From Alphaproteobacteria bacterium (GTDB lineage: Bacteria > Pseudomonadota > Alphaproteobacteria > Sphingomonadales > Sphingomonadaceae): a DNA stretch of 64,000 nt. A program made the position numbers and the translations under genes. Of the stretch, positions 43,924 to 52,710 are shown piece by piece. The first letter of the stretch is position 1; each line of letters starts with the position of its first letter. Location of the stretch: the NCBI GenBank assembly GCA_030424845.1, contig JAUHWC010000004.1:124001-188000 (forward strand). Direction: 5' to 3'. Below the pieces are notes generated by a model, which did not search any database, was not told where the DNA came from, and was given only the letters and a program-made list of their open reading frames with translations.

Positions 43924-44784
43924 TCACCAGTAGTAGAATACGCTTACGATATGCGCCGCCAGCGCGCCGAGCAGCGCGATGGTGACCGGCACATGGATAT
44001 AGAGCCAGATTTCCAGCAGCGCCTTGATACGCAGGTGGCGGCGGATCTGGTCCAGCTGGGCCTTGCGCTTGCGCAGCAGGGAAAGGACCTTGGCGGTAGC
44101 CGGATCGCCCTCCCGATCAGCCAGCATGTCGAGCGCTTCGGTGGTGCGGCAATTGCGGTAATTGCCCGAAAGCCGCGCCCCGAGCCCGCCTGCGAATGTA
44201 TCCTGCTCCAGCGCGGCAATCACGAAATCGCTCTCCGCGCGGCCGAGCGGCTGCGCGGCCTTCTCCAGCTGCCGGTCGATCGCATCGAGCGCATCCAGCA
44301 TCTGGCCCTTGGTCATTTCGCGCCGGTTGTTGGAGAGCGGGACCGGCAGGTTGGCATAGACCGAGATGCCGTAGATGCCTGACAGGATCACCACCATCAT
44401 CAGCGCGTAGGCCAGCGTGTGGACGTTCCAGCCGAACTGGAATCCGGTGTGCAGCGTAGCGATCACGATCAGTGCCAGGCCAAGGTAGACATGGGCGGAT
44501 GTCCACGCCTTCAGCGACCACTTGCCCGCCGTCATCTTGCGCTTGCGAATACCCAGCAGCGACAGCCAAACGATCAGCAGCGCACCGATGGTGCCCAGCG
44601 TGTAGCCATACCAGCTGCCCCCGTTGTGGCGCGGTTCCACGTCCACGAAGGCATAGGAGACGATCGCCACCAGACACAGGATTAGCGCCAGCTTGAGCCA
44701 GCGCATGCGCTTGTGCGAAAGGAACCCCTCGTGGTGGCTGGCGCGTTCGCGGCGCGGGTTTTCGTCTTCGGCGACAGTGGCCAT
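43924..44784 (-). CDS. Predicted diheme cytochrome b-like membrane protein
   Basis: 286 residues; its stop lies 8 bases before the FHA-decaheme start and its ATG overlaps the upstream TGA as TGATG. Five transmembrane segments: about 29-47, 59-78, 95-113, 122-144 and 257-284. His98 and His112 lie 14 residues apart in helix 3, and His264 and His278 also 14 apart in helix 5, the classic spacing for two stacked b hemes; His122 is extra. A cytoplasmic loop of about 110 residues (145-255) separates helices 4 and 5. It probably passes electrons between the cytoplasmic flavoprotein and the periplasmic decaheme protein. Confidence 0.75.
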   Translation of the reverse strand: MATVAEDENPRRERASHHEGFLSHKRMRWLKLALILCLVAIVSYAFVDVEPRHNGGSWYGYTLGTIGALLIVWLSLLGIRKRKMTAGKWSLKAWTSAHVYLGLALIVIATLHTGFQFGWNVHTLAYALMMVVILSGIYGISVYANLPVPLSNNRREMTKGQMLDALDAIDRQLEKAAQPLGRAESDFVIAALEQDTFAGGLGARLSGNYRNCRTTEALDMLADREGDPATAKVLSLLRKRKAQLDQIRRHLRIKALLEIWLYIHVPVTIALLGALAAHIVSVFYYW

Positions 44785-47252
44785 CAGTCGATCCCTCCCT
44801 GCGTTACCGAGAGGAACTTTTCAGGCGCCACGCGGATAGCGGCACCCGTGGGACAGGCGCGGACACAGGCCGGGCCACCTTCGATGCCCAGGCACATGTC
44901 GCACTTGATCGCCAGCTTGGCGGAAGTGGTGCCCTGCTCTTCCGCCTTCTTCTTGCGCCAGCCATAGCTTGCCTCGCCCGGCCCGGGGCCCATGCCGAAC
45001 AGCAGCCAGCTGAGCAGACCCGGTTTTTCCGGCGGGCGGGCATCCAGGCGGATCACGCCATAGGGGCAGTTGCGCTGGCAATTGCCGCAGCCGATGCAGG
45101 TGTCATCGATGAAGACCTCGCCGTCCGGGCCGCGCTTGATCGCATTGGGTGGGCAATCGGCCATGCAATGCGGGTGTTCGCAGTGGCGGCAGCTGGTCGG
45201 CACGTGCAGGTGGGCATAGGTACGCCCGGCCTCGCGATCGAGCCGCGAGAGGCCTTCGTGGCTGTCTGCACAGGCCTTTTCGCAATTGTCGCAGCCGACG
45301 CACAAGGTCTCGTCGATCAGCAGCACGTCGGTCGCTTCGCCGATGCCGTTGTCGACCAGGAACTGCGCGGTTTCGGAATACATGTCCGCTGCCGAACCGA
45401 AGCTGTCCTTGCGCGCCTCGACAAAGGCCGTCACCTCGCGGCGGCCGGCCATGTCCTGCAGCGCCTTCTCGCGCAACTTGGGCTTGGCATCGAGCAGGGC
45501 GTTGAACGCCTCGCCCGGGAAACGCACCACCTCGCTCTTGATCGCGGCCTTCACCGTGGCGGTACGCTTCGACCCGTCGATCACCGCCATTTCGCCGAAA
45601 TAGGAACCGGCCGGCAGGTAGGAGAGGAATACCGGCTTGCCGCCGATGTCCTTCTCGACGATCATCGAACCGCGACGGATCACGAAGAAGTCCTTGTCGT
45701 CCGCCCCTTCCTCGATGACCTTCTGGCCCGCGCGCACGTCCATCACCTCCGCCGCCTCGACGAGGGTTGAGACATCCTCCGGCGTGAGACCGGAACCGAA
45801 CATCTGCAACAACTGCCGCTCGATGCTGATCTGGTTGACCACGCGGCCCGCGCTGGGAACAGTGGCGATCAGCTTGAGCGCCGCCGTGCGCGACAGTTCC
45901 ACCGCCACCAGCGGTTCGGCAGCGCGAATGGTGGCACCGCGGCGGCGGCCGGAAATCAGGCCGACTTCGCCGAAGATGGAGCCTTCCTCGATGGGAACGG
46001 TGATGGATGGATCGTTCGGGTTGACCTCCACCGCGACCGAGCCCTGCGCGATGGCGAACATCGATGAGCCGGGCTCGTTGCGGGTGAATACCACTTCGCC
46101 CTTCTGGTAGTGATGGACGGTGGAATCCAGCAGCAGCTCGCGCAGTTGCAGCGGCGAGAGTTCCTTGAAGATGCGCACATTGCTGCCGAACACATCCAGC
46201 CAGTGCTCCACCGGCTTGTTGCCCGGCAGCCGGGCGAATTTCTCTTCGAGGATCGGCTGGTCGGCGGGCTTGAGATCGGCGTTCCCGTTGAGGAACTCGA
46301 TCACGTCATAGCCCTGGTTCATGCAGTGCTTGATCAGCGGATAGCCGGCCAGCGCACCGATCACGTGGATGCCGTTCTTGGTCGTCTCGAAAGTGGGCGT
46401 CAGCGCGGGGAAGGCATCGCGCTCCTCGCTGGTGAACTGGATTCCGATGGCCTCCACGAAGCCGCGCGGCGGCTGCGAGCCGGTACGGGCGATGATGCGA
46501 TCGCACCTGATCACCTCCTCGCCATCGCGGGTGTCGAGCACCAGTTCGCTGCCATTCTCGCCCATGCGGACTTCCTGCGGGGAGGTTTCTCGCCGCACCG
46601 ATATGCGGCCATCTGCCTCCGCCTCTTCCAGCAGCTTGACGTTGGCACCCTTGGCGCGGGCGAAACTGTCGCGCCGGTTGAGGATGGTGACGATATTGCG
46701 CTGCGCCGGGTCTGCCGCGAGGCCCAGCGCGTTCTCGATCCCGGCGTCGCCCGAACCGATGACGGTGATATGCTCGTCGAAATACTCGCCCGGATCATCC
46801 AGCTGGTACTGGACCAGCGGCATGTCCGCACCGGGAATGCGCAAGAGGTTGGGATTGCCCTGCGTGCCGATGGCCAGCACCACGTTTTCGGCAAGCACGG
46901 GCTCGCCGCCCTTGATCTCGATGGTGAAATTGCCCTGTTCGCCGGTGATTGCCGTCACTTCGGCATTGAAGCGGACATTCACCCCTTGCCCAGCAACCTG
47001 CTCGTCCCAGATTCCGAGGATCTTCTCGCGGCTGCCCGCGTCAAAATCCAGGTCCGATCGCAGCACGAGGTTTGATGGCGTGGCCATCACGTGCTTGCCC
47101 TTCTGGTATTTGAAGATCGTGTCGGACAGATGGTCCGTCTTCTCGATGAGCAGGTGGCTCATCCCCAGCCGGGCGGCATGCCCGGCGGCGCTCAGGCCTG
47201 CAGGACCCGAACCGACAATCGCCACTTTAATACGGTCTTGACCTGATGCCAT
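44784..47252 (-). CDS. Fused FAD oxidoreductase, two cNMP-binding domains and four-cluster ferredoxin
   Basis: 822 residues. Residues 1-325 are a pyridine-nucleotide-disulfide-type flavoprotein: GSGPAG at 14 for FAD and GSGDAG at 166 for NAD(P), but no CxxC, so it is not a thioredoxin reductase. Two cyclic-nucleotide-binding domains follow (about 355-470 and 500-600) with FGEVGLISGRRRGAT and FGEMAVIDGSKRTAT, keeping the Glu and Arg that contact ribose and phosphate. A DmsB/NrfC-like ferredoxin unit at 640-805 has 16 Cys: 651/654/657/661, 688/691/696/700, 719/722/725/729 and 784/787/796/800. It is cytoplasmic, membrane-docked by inference, and may couple NAD(P)H to the diheme b protein under cyclic-nucleotide control. 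Confidence 0.9.
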   Translation of the reverse strand: MASGQDRIKVAIVGSGPAGLSAAGHAARLGMSHLLIEKTDHLSDTIFKYQKGKHVMATPSNLVLRSDLDFDAGSREKILGIWDEQVAGQGVNVRFNAEVTAITGEQGNFTIEIKGGEPVLAENVVLAIGTQGNPNLLRIPGADMPLVQYQLDDPGEYFDEHITVIGSGDAGIENALGLAADPAQRNIVTILNRRDSFARAKGANVKLLEEAEADGRISVRRETSPQEVRMGENGSELVLDTRDGEEVIRCDRIIARTGSQPPRGFVEAIGIQFTSEERDAFPALTPTFETTKNGIHVIGALAGYPLIKHCMNQGYDVIEFLNGNADLKPADQPILEEKFARLPGNKPVEHWLDVFGSNVRIFKELSPLQLRELLLDSTVHHYQKGEVVFTRNEPGSSMFAIAQGSVAVEVNPNDPSITVPIEEGSIFGEVGLISGRRRGATIRAAEPLVAVELSRTAALKLIATVPSAGRVVNQISIERQLLQMFGSGLTPEDVSTLVEAAEVMDVRAGQKVIEEGADDKDFFVIRRGSMIVEKDIGGKPVFLSYLPAGSYFGEMAVIDGSKRTATVKAAIKSEVVRFPGEAFNALLDAKPKLREKALQDMAGRREVTAFVEARKDSFGSAADMYSETAQFLVDNGIGEATDVLLIDETLCVGCDNCEKACADSHEGLSRLDREAGRTYAHLHVPTSCRHCEHPHCMADCPPNAIKRGPDGEVFIDDTCIGCGNCQRNCPYGVIRLDARPPEKPGLLSWLLFGMGPGPGEASYGWRKKKAEEQGTTSAKLAIKCDMCLGIEGGPACVRACPTGAAIRVAPEKFLSVTQGGID

Positions 47253-47363
47253 TCCCGTCCTCCCTGGCGATCCTTATGCATGAAAGATGCCGCATTGAAA
47301 ATAGTGTGCGGCAATGCTTTTGTGTCCGGGACGGTTTGAACCGGATGAATCAGGGGCAATTTC

Positions 47364-48278
47364 TTGGACGACAACGACACTTCCACCCTGCCGCGCGGCG
47401 CCTGGCTGGCCATCGCCGCCGTGGTGGTGCTTGCAGGCGCGTTAACATGGCGGCTCATGGACGATCCGTCGGCACGCTCCACAAGCGCTGACAGCACCAT
47501 TGCCGCCCAGGGAGGCGCGCCAACGCTGGAGGACATGCAACGCGAGGCAGAGGCTGCCAACGATGCGAAGGCCTGGCAGCGGCTGGGCCTGGCCTATTTC
47601 AATGCCAACCGCTTTGCCGATGCTGCCTCTGCCTATGAACAGGCGACTCAGGTGGCGCCTGACAGCGCGGTTCTGTGGTCCGCCCTGGGCGAGGCACTGG
47701 TGATGGCCAGCGAAACGGACCCGATGCCCGACGCGGCAAGCGCGGCCTTCCGTCGCGCCGTCGAACTCGATGCGGCCGAGCCGCGGGCGCGCTATTACCG
47801 CGCGGTCGAGAAAGACCTTGCGCAAGACCACGAAGGCGCGATTGCCGACTGGCTGGCCTTGCTGGCCGACACCCCGGCAGGTGCGCCCTGGGAGACGGAC
47901 CTTGTCCGCACGATCACCCAGGTCGGCCATATCAATGACATCGCCGTGGCCGCAAGGATCGAGCAGGCGATGGGCACGCGCAACATCCTGCCCGCCCCGG
48001 TCGCAAGCGGGATACCCGGCCCCACCCAGGAACAGATGGCTGCAGCTTCTTCCCTGTCACCCAACCAGCAGCAGGACATGGCCGAAGAGATGGTTTCGCG
48101 CCTTGCCGCGCGGCTGGAGGACGATCCGCGAAATGTCGATGGCTGGATCATGCTGATGCGCAGCTATCGCACGCTCGGACGCAACGGCCAGGCGCGCGAC
48201 GCGCTGGAAACGGCGCTTGAAGCCAACCCCGATGCGCAGGCGCAGTTGCGCGCCGCGGCAGAGGCACTGGGCTTGTAG
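47364..48278 (+). CDS. CcmI-like TPR protein, cytochrome c biogenesis
   Basis: 304 residues from TTG 47364; GGGG precedes by 7 bases and no in-frame ATG is better placed. One N-terminal membrane helix (about 12-30, WLAIAAVVVLAGALTW) and then TPR repeats: DAKAWQRLGLAYFNANRFADAASAYEQA, AVLWSALGEALV and a C-terminal NVDGWIMLMRSYRTLGRNGQARDALETAL. The C-terminal half resembles CcmI/CycH, which delivers apocytochrome to the heme ligation complex. Full CcmI has more N-terminal sequence. Position beside many cytochromes is consistent, but the rest of the ccm operon is not here. Confidence 0.72.
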   Translation: MDDNDTSTLPRGAWLAIAAVVVLAGALTWRLMDDPSARSTSADSTIAAQGGAPTLEDMQREAEAANDAKAWQRLGLAYFNANRFADAASAYEQATQVAPDSAVLWSALGEALVMASETDPMPDAASAAFRRAVELDAAEPRARYYRAVEKDLAQDHEGAIADWLALLADTPAGAPWETDLVRTITQVGHINDIAVAARIEQAMGTRNILPAPVASGIPGPTQEQMAAASSLSPNQQQDMAEEMVSRLAARLEDDPRNVDGWIMLMRSYRTLGRNGQARDALETALEANPDAQAQLRAAAEALGL

Positions 48279-48322
48279 GGCAAAGGCGGCAGCTTCAATT
48301 TTGCTGCCAGAATTCAAGGAGA

Positions 48323-48353
48323 GGGCGGCTTCCCCAACGGGGAGCCGCCCTTG
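48323..48353. terminator. Bidirectional terminator between TPR gene and PQQ-dehydrogenase operon
   Basis: GGGCGGCTTCCCC and GGGGAGCCGCCC pair with a single bulge and AAC loop, followed by TTGTC on the plus strand. It sits between convergent genes ending at 48278 and 48391. Confidence 0.7.
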
Positions 48354-48390
48354 TCATTTGCCGTCTACCGGCGAGCGAATGCCGATGCCG

Positions 48391-50502
48391 TCAGCGCCCC
48401 CAGTCCTCGTTGGCGCGGGCGATCACATAGGCATGGATCGCATCCACTTCCTCCTCGTTCAGGATATCGCTGAAGCTGGCCATGCCCTTGTCGAGATAGA
48501 TGCCTTCGAGCACGATCCGGTTGAACAGCCCGTGCGTCTCGGCATCCATGTGGCGCAGGTCAGCCACTCCGCCGATGGCGTTCTGGCCATGGCACACGGC
48601 ACAGGTCTGCTGGAACAGTTGCCTGCCGCGCAGGACGACTTCTTCTGAAGCGCGCAGCCGCGGCGGTTCTGGCGGGGAAGAGGCATTTTCCGGTAGCGGC
48701 GGCAATTGCACCGTGCCGCCCAGCCTGAACACCAGCAGGCGCGCGGGCGCCCGCGGCATTTCGATGCCCGCGCCGCGCTCGATCTGCGCTGCGCCGCCAC
48801 CCCAACCCGCGTTGATGGCGATATATTGCACGCCATCCACCATGTAGGTGAGGCCGCCCGCCACCGGCGCGCTTTGCGTGGGATATTCCCACAAGACCGC
48901 GCCGGTGCGCGCATCGAACGCGCTCAGGGTCTGCTTGGTGGTGCCTTCGAAGACGAGGTCCGATGCGGTCACGAACACACCGCCGTTGCCGTGGCGCGGC
49001 AGTTCCACCTGCCATGCGGCTTCCTGCTTCACCGGGTCCCACGCGGTAAGCCATGCCTTTTCATACTGCGCTGCTTCGGCAAACAGATTGCCCTGCGCCC
49101 GCGCCGCTTCCTCGCCAATCGCCCCCCAGCCGCTGTTGGACCGGAACGGCTGCGGCTGCCAGCCGGGCATCACCGCATAGGGAAAGGCCGATTGGTAGGC
49201 GGGGAAATAGGCAAGCCCGGTGCGCGGGCTGTAGGCCATGGGGAACCAGTTGTGCGCCCCGCCCGGCCCGGGCGCAACCAGCTCCGGCGTGGTGGTGTAT
49301 CGCACCTCGTCCCGCACGATGGGGCGGCCATTCTCGTCAAAGCCGGCATTCCAGTTCTGGAACACATGCGCTTCGGCAGAGATGAACTCTCCCGTTGCGC
49401 GGTCCAGCACATAGAAGAAGCCGTTCTTGGGTGCCTGCATCAGCACCTTGCGCTCTGCGCCATCGATAGTGAGGTCTGCGCTGATCATGGACTGGGTACA
49501 GGTCCAGTCCCATTCCTCGCCGGGGTTCATCTGGTAGTGCCAGCGATATTCCCCGCTGTCGGCATTCAGCGCCACGATGGAGCAGACAAACAGGTTATCG
49601 CCTTCGTCATTCGAGCGGTAGAAGCGCGAATGCGGCACCGAATTGCCGGTACCGACATAGACGAGGTTCAATTCCGGATCATAGGCGATGGCATCCCACG
49701 GATTGGCCCCGCCGCCCAGCTGCCGCCACAGCCCTTCATCGGACCATGTCGCGCGCATCATGGCATTGACGCTGTCCGACGCCTCGCCATCGGGCATGTC
49801 ATCCGGGTTGGGGGTGAGGAAGAACTTCCACACCTGCTCGCCCGTCTCGACATCGAATGCGGCGGCAAAGCCGCGCACGCCAAGGTCCCCGCCGGATTGG
49901 CCGACCACCACCTTGTCCCCGAACACGCGCGGCGTGCCGGTGATGGAATAGGCATAGTCGGTACCCAGCGGGAAGGCGCGCGAGGTCCAGATTTCCGCAC
50001 CGGTATCCTTGTCGAGCGCAATCAGCCGGCCGTCCAGCGTGGCAATGATGATCTTGTTCCGGTGCATCGCGAGCCCGCGGCTGACAGGCTCGCAACAGGC
50101 AAAGCGCCCGAACTCGCGCGGGGTCCTGGGGTCATAGGTCCACAGCACCTCTCCCGTTGTCGCGTCATAGGCGGTGGTGATGTTCCAGCTGAGCGTATTG
50201 TAGAGCACACCGTCTGCATAAAGCGGGGTCGCCTCAACCCCGCGATAGGTGTCGAGATCGGCATACCATGCAAGGCCGAGCTGCGAGACGTTCTCCGCAT
50301 TGATCTGGGTAAGCGGGCTGAAGCGCTGGGCGGTGTAATCGCGCCCGTCGCTAGTCCATTCGCCAGCTGCCGGATTGGCCAGCGGGTCCTGCACCGAAGC
50401 ACTGGCTGCAAGTGTCGCGACAGGCGCGCTGTCATGCGTTGTACAACTGGCAATCGTCACGGCAAGCCCTCCCAGCAGGGCGGCTTTCAATGTGGTTTGC
50501 AT
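48391..50502 (-). CDS. PQQ-dependent alcohol dehydrogenase with heme c domain, lipoprotein form
   Basis: 703 residues from ATG 50502. A lipobox ends at Cys20 (LAVTIASC), so it should be a lipid-anchored quinohemoprotein rather than a soluble one, which is unusual for the family. The quinoprotein propeller has the vicinal cysteines at 136-137 (FACCEPV), which form the disulfide next to PQQ, and repeated strands such as ALDKDTGAEIW, AFDVETGEQVW and ALNADSGEYRW. A C-terminal cytochrome c domain has CAVCH at 634. It oxidises a primary alcohol or aldehyde and passes electrons to a c-type acceptor. PQQ biosynthesis genes are not in this window. It ends a five-gene operon. Confidence 0.9.
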   Translation of the reverse strand: MQTTLKAALLGGLAVTIASCTTHDSAPVATLAASASVQDPLANPAAGEWTSDGRDYTAQRFSPLTQINAENVSQLGLAWYADLDTYRGVEATPLYADGVLYNTLSWNITTAYDATTGEVLWTYDPRTPREFGRFACCEPVSRGLAMHRNKIIIATLDGRLIALDKDTGAEIWTSRAFPLGTDYAYSITGTPRVFGDKVVVGQSGGDLGVRGFAAAFDVETGEQVWKFFLTPNPDDMPDGEASDSVNAMMRATWSDEGLWRQLGGGANPWDAIAYDPELNLVYVGTGNSVPHSRFYRSNDEGDNLFVCSIVALNADSGEYRWHYQMNPGEEWDWTCTQSMISADLTIDGAERKVLMQAPKNGFFYVLDRATGEFISAEAHVFQNWNAGFDENGRPIVRDEVRYTTTPELVAPGPGGAHNWFPMAYSPRTGLAYFPAYQSAFPYAVMPGWQPQPFRSNSGWGAIGEEAARAQGNLFAEAAQYEKAWLTAWDPVKQEAAWQVELPRHGNGGVFVTASDLVFEGTTKQTLSAFDARTGAVLWEYPTQSAPVAGGLTYMVDGVQYIAINAGWGGGAAQIERGAGIEMPRAPARLLVFRLGGTVQLPPLPENASSPPEPPRLRASEEVVLRGRQLFQQTCAVCHGQNAIGGVADLRHMDAETHGLFNRIVLEGIYLDKGMASFSDILNEEEVDAIHAYVIARANEDWGR

Positions 50503-50507
50503 TGCTC

Positions 50508-51299
50508 TCAATCCCGCGGTGGCAGCGCGATGGGCTGCGTTCCGTCTGCCTGCCTGCCCACCTGCAAGGCCTCTTGCTGTTCGGTGGTTCCCGGCGGGCG
50601 GTGATAGGCCCCGACCGTTCCCGTATCCGGCGCAAAGGCCTGCCCTGTCACCGGGTTCGGGTAATGGAAGGGGATGATGTAATAGGCGGGATAGGTCAGG
50701 TAGACGGTGGAGGGCGGCAAGTCCGGCGGCGGGTCGAACTTGTCCGGCCAGGTGTTGTTGAGCGCATTCTCGCCCCAGCCCTGCCAGTTGGTGTACATGG
50801 TGAAAGGCCCGGTCAGGCGGCTCATGCGCCATATGCCGTCCTCGCCCTTCTCGAACTCGTCCTCATACAGCGGCAAGCCCCAGCCGCTCGATGCCATCAC
50901 CCAGGCGCGGCTGCGGATCCATCCGGTCTCGCCATCAGGCGAGATGTTCACGATGGGCTGGAACTGCATGTGGTTGGAGATCATGCCCACATTCGCACCA
51001 TCGGGGCCGAAGGCTGTCTGCATGTATTCCAGCACCCGGTGCTTGCCCACGAAGATGCCCTTTCCGCCGATTTCCAGCGTCGCATCCTCAGTGAACAGCT
51101 CGCTCAGGTGCGTCCACTGCCCCTTGTCGACGAAATAGCCATAGGTACGCTGTACACGCTCGATGTCGTTCATGTCCTCCAGCCGGGTGATGCGCGCATC
51201 GAGTTCATCGAGTATCGCATCCACCTCTGCCTCCTCCTGCGCGAGAGCAGGGGCCGCAAGGGCCAGCAAAGCGGCAGCGGAAAGTAGCGTCTTCATCAT
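50508..51299 (-). CDS. Secreted NTF2/SnoaL-like protein (paralog 1)
   Basis: 263 residues from ATG 51299 (GTG 51302 also possible), overlapping the upstream stop. A signal peptide ends near APALAQEE. The fold is NTF2-like: an N-terminal helix pair with LEDMNDIERVQRTYGYFVDKGQWTHLSELFTEDA, then strands around ISNHMQFQPIV and WVMASSGWG. The C-terminal tail contains YYIIPFHYPNPVTGQ, a motif shared with the next two genes. SnoaL-like proteins catalyse cyclisation, dehydration or act as ligand-binding domains; here the role with the PQQ dehydrogenase is unknown. Confidence 0.8.
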   Translation of the reverse strand: MMKTLLSAAALLALAAPALAQEEAEVDAILDELDARITRLEDMNDIERVQRTYGYFVDKGQWTHLSELFTEDATLEIGGKGIFVGKHRVLEYMQTAFGPDGANVGMISNHMQFQPIVNISPDGETGWIRSRAWVMASSGWGLPLYEDEFEKGEDGIWRMSRLTGPFTMYTNWQGWGENALNNTWPDKFDPPPDLPPSTVYLTYPAYYIIPFHYPNPVTGQAFAPDTGTVGAYHRPPGTTEQQEALQVGRQADGTQPIALPPRD

Positions 51300-52006
51300 C
51301 ACTCCCTTCCCGAAAGATCGTCACGCGGCTGCACCACGTCGATCGGCTGGCCCGTAACCGGATGCGGGAAGCTGAACGGCGGGATGTAGTTGGACGGGAA
51401 GGCGCGATAGCGTTCGCTGGGCGGCTCGTCCGGCGGGAAGAGAGCGCTCATGCCTTCCATGGGCACGAAGCTGCGCATCCAGCCGGCGTCGTAATCGGTC
51501 ATGCCGGTGACGTAGAAGTGCAGGTCGGCAATCTTCCAGGTGCCACCTTCCTTCACATATTCGTTCTCGTAGATGCCCACGCCCCAGATGCCGTTGGCGC
51601 CGGGTTCGGACAGCATCACCATGCCTTGCCAGCGCGCCGTGGCGGTGCGGCCATCCTCGGCCACGCGGATCACTGCCTGCAATTGCATGTGGTTGTTGAG
51701 GTGTCCGGGCGCGAGCCGTTCCGGACCGAACAGCAGCAAGGCCCGTTCGATCCTGTCACGCCCGATATAGACACCGCGCATCCCGTATTCGAACCGGCCA
51801 TCGCGGGTGAACAGGTCTGCCACCTCGCTCCACATGCCCTTGTCGAAGTAATAACCGTAAGCCGCCTGCAGCACCTCGATATTGTTCTGGTCCTCCAGCC
51901 GCTCGACCCGCTCGCGATAGGCGGCAAGGCGTTCCTTTGCCGACTGGGCGCTCGCAGGCGTGGCGATGCCGAGGGCCAGCGCGGCGGCAAGTGCAAATCG
52001 CAACAT
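51299..52006 (-). CDS. Secreted NTF2/SnoaL-like protein (paralog 2)
   Basis: 235 residues from ATG 52006 with a TGATG overlap to the upstream stop. It has a signal peptide to about PASAQSAK. The NTF2-like core reads LEDQNNIEVLQAAYGYYFDKGMWSEVADLF, GRFEYGMRGVYIG and NNHMQLQAVIRV; ends with NYIPPFSFPHPVTGQ. Same gene order and layout as its neighbours, so it likely arose by tandem duplication. Confidence 0.8.
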   Translation of the reverse strand: MLRFALAAALALGIATPASAQSAKERLAAYRERVERLEDQNNIEVLQAAYGYYFDKGMWSEVADLFTRDGRFEYGMRGVYIGRDRIERALLLFGPERLAPGHLNNHMQLQAVIRVAEDGRTATARWQGMVMLSEPGANGIWGVGIYENEYVKEGGTWKIADLHFYVTGMTDYDAGWMRSFVPMEGMSALFPPDEPPSERYRAFPSNYIPPFSFPHPVTGQPIDVVQPRDDLSGRE

Positions 52007-52710
52007 CACTGCACCTGCCTTCCGGTGACCGGGTGCGGTGCGGCAAAGGGCGGGATCTGCACTGCCGGGAAACTGGGAAGATCGTGTGTCGGCGGCATGT
52101 CAGGCGGGAAATCGATCGATGCCCGGCTGCGAGCCAGTCCCTCGCCCTCGCCCAGCCGCGCCCAACCTTGCGCATAAGGCGCAACGAAATTCACATAGAG
52201 GTGGAGCGACTTGATCTTCCACACGCCATCCTCGCGCACATAGGCATTCTCGTAGATGCCGTCGCGCCATTCGGCATGTTCCTTGTATTGCCCCAGCATT
52301 CCAAGGTCACGCCAGCGGGCGGTGGCGCTGGTCGCGTCGTCCGCCATGGTGATCGCGGGTTGCAGCGTCACCCATTCGTTGAGCTGGCCGTAGATCAGGC
52401 CCTCTTGCCCACCATAGAGCCGCCGCAAATACTCCGCGATCCGCTCTGTCCCGACGTAGACGCCATCCACCCCGATCTCGAAGGTGCCATCATCGGCAAA
52501 CAGGTCTGCCGCCTCGCTCCAGAGGCCGCGATCGACATAATAGGCAAAGGCGCGTTGCAGCGTCTTGATCGCCCGCACGCCTTCCAGCCGTTCCACCCGC
52601 AAGGCGAGTTCGGCAGCTTCCCGCCGGATCTCGGCATCGCTCATCTGCGCCTGCGCCGGCAATGGCAGCGCGGCAAGCACGGCGGCAGCGGCAAGCAGCG
52701 GACGGCGCAT
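52006..52710 (-). CDS. Secreted NTF2/SnoaL-like protein (paralog 3)
   Basis: 234 residues from ATG 52710 with GGGAGG 6 bases upstream; ATG 52713 is an alternative. It starts MRRPLLAAAAVLAALPLPAQAQ, a signal peptide. Core motifs: LEGVRAIKTLQRAFAYYVDRGLWSEAADLFADDGTF, IYGQLNEWVTLQPAI. It ends with QIPPFAAPHPVTGRQ. Of the three paralogs it is the most upstream, directly after the SMP-30-like gene. Confidence 0.8.
   Translation of the reverse strand: MRRPLLAAAAVLAALPLPAQAQMSDAEIRREAAELALRVERLEGVRAIKTLQRAFAYYVDRGLWSEAADLFADDGTFEIGVDGVYVGTERIAEYLRRLYGGQEGLIYGQLNEWVTLQPAITMADDATSATARWRDLGMLGQYKEHAEWRDGIYENAYVREDGVWKIKSLHLYVNFVAPYAQGWARLGEGEGLARSRASIDFPPDMPPTHDLPSFPAVQIPPFAAPHPVTGRQVQ

Noticed and set aside
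44784-47252. Thioredoxin reductase
   Set aside because: No redox-active CxxC in the flavin domain, and the chain adds CNB and Fe-S domains.
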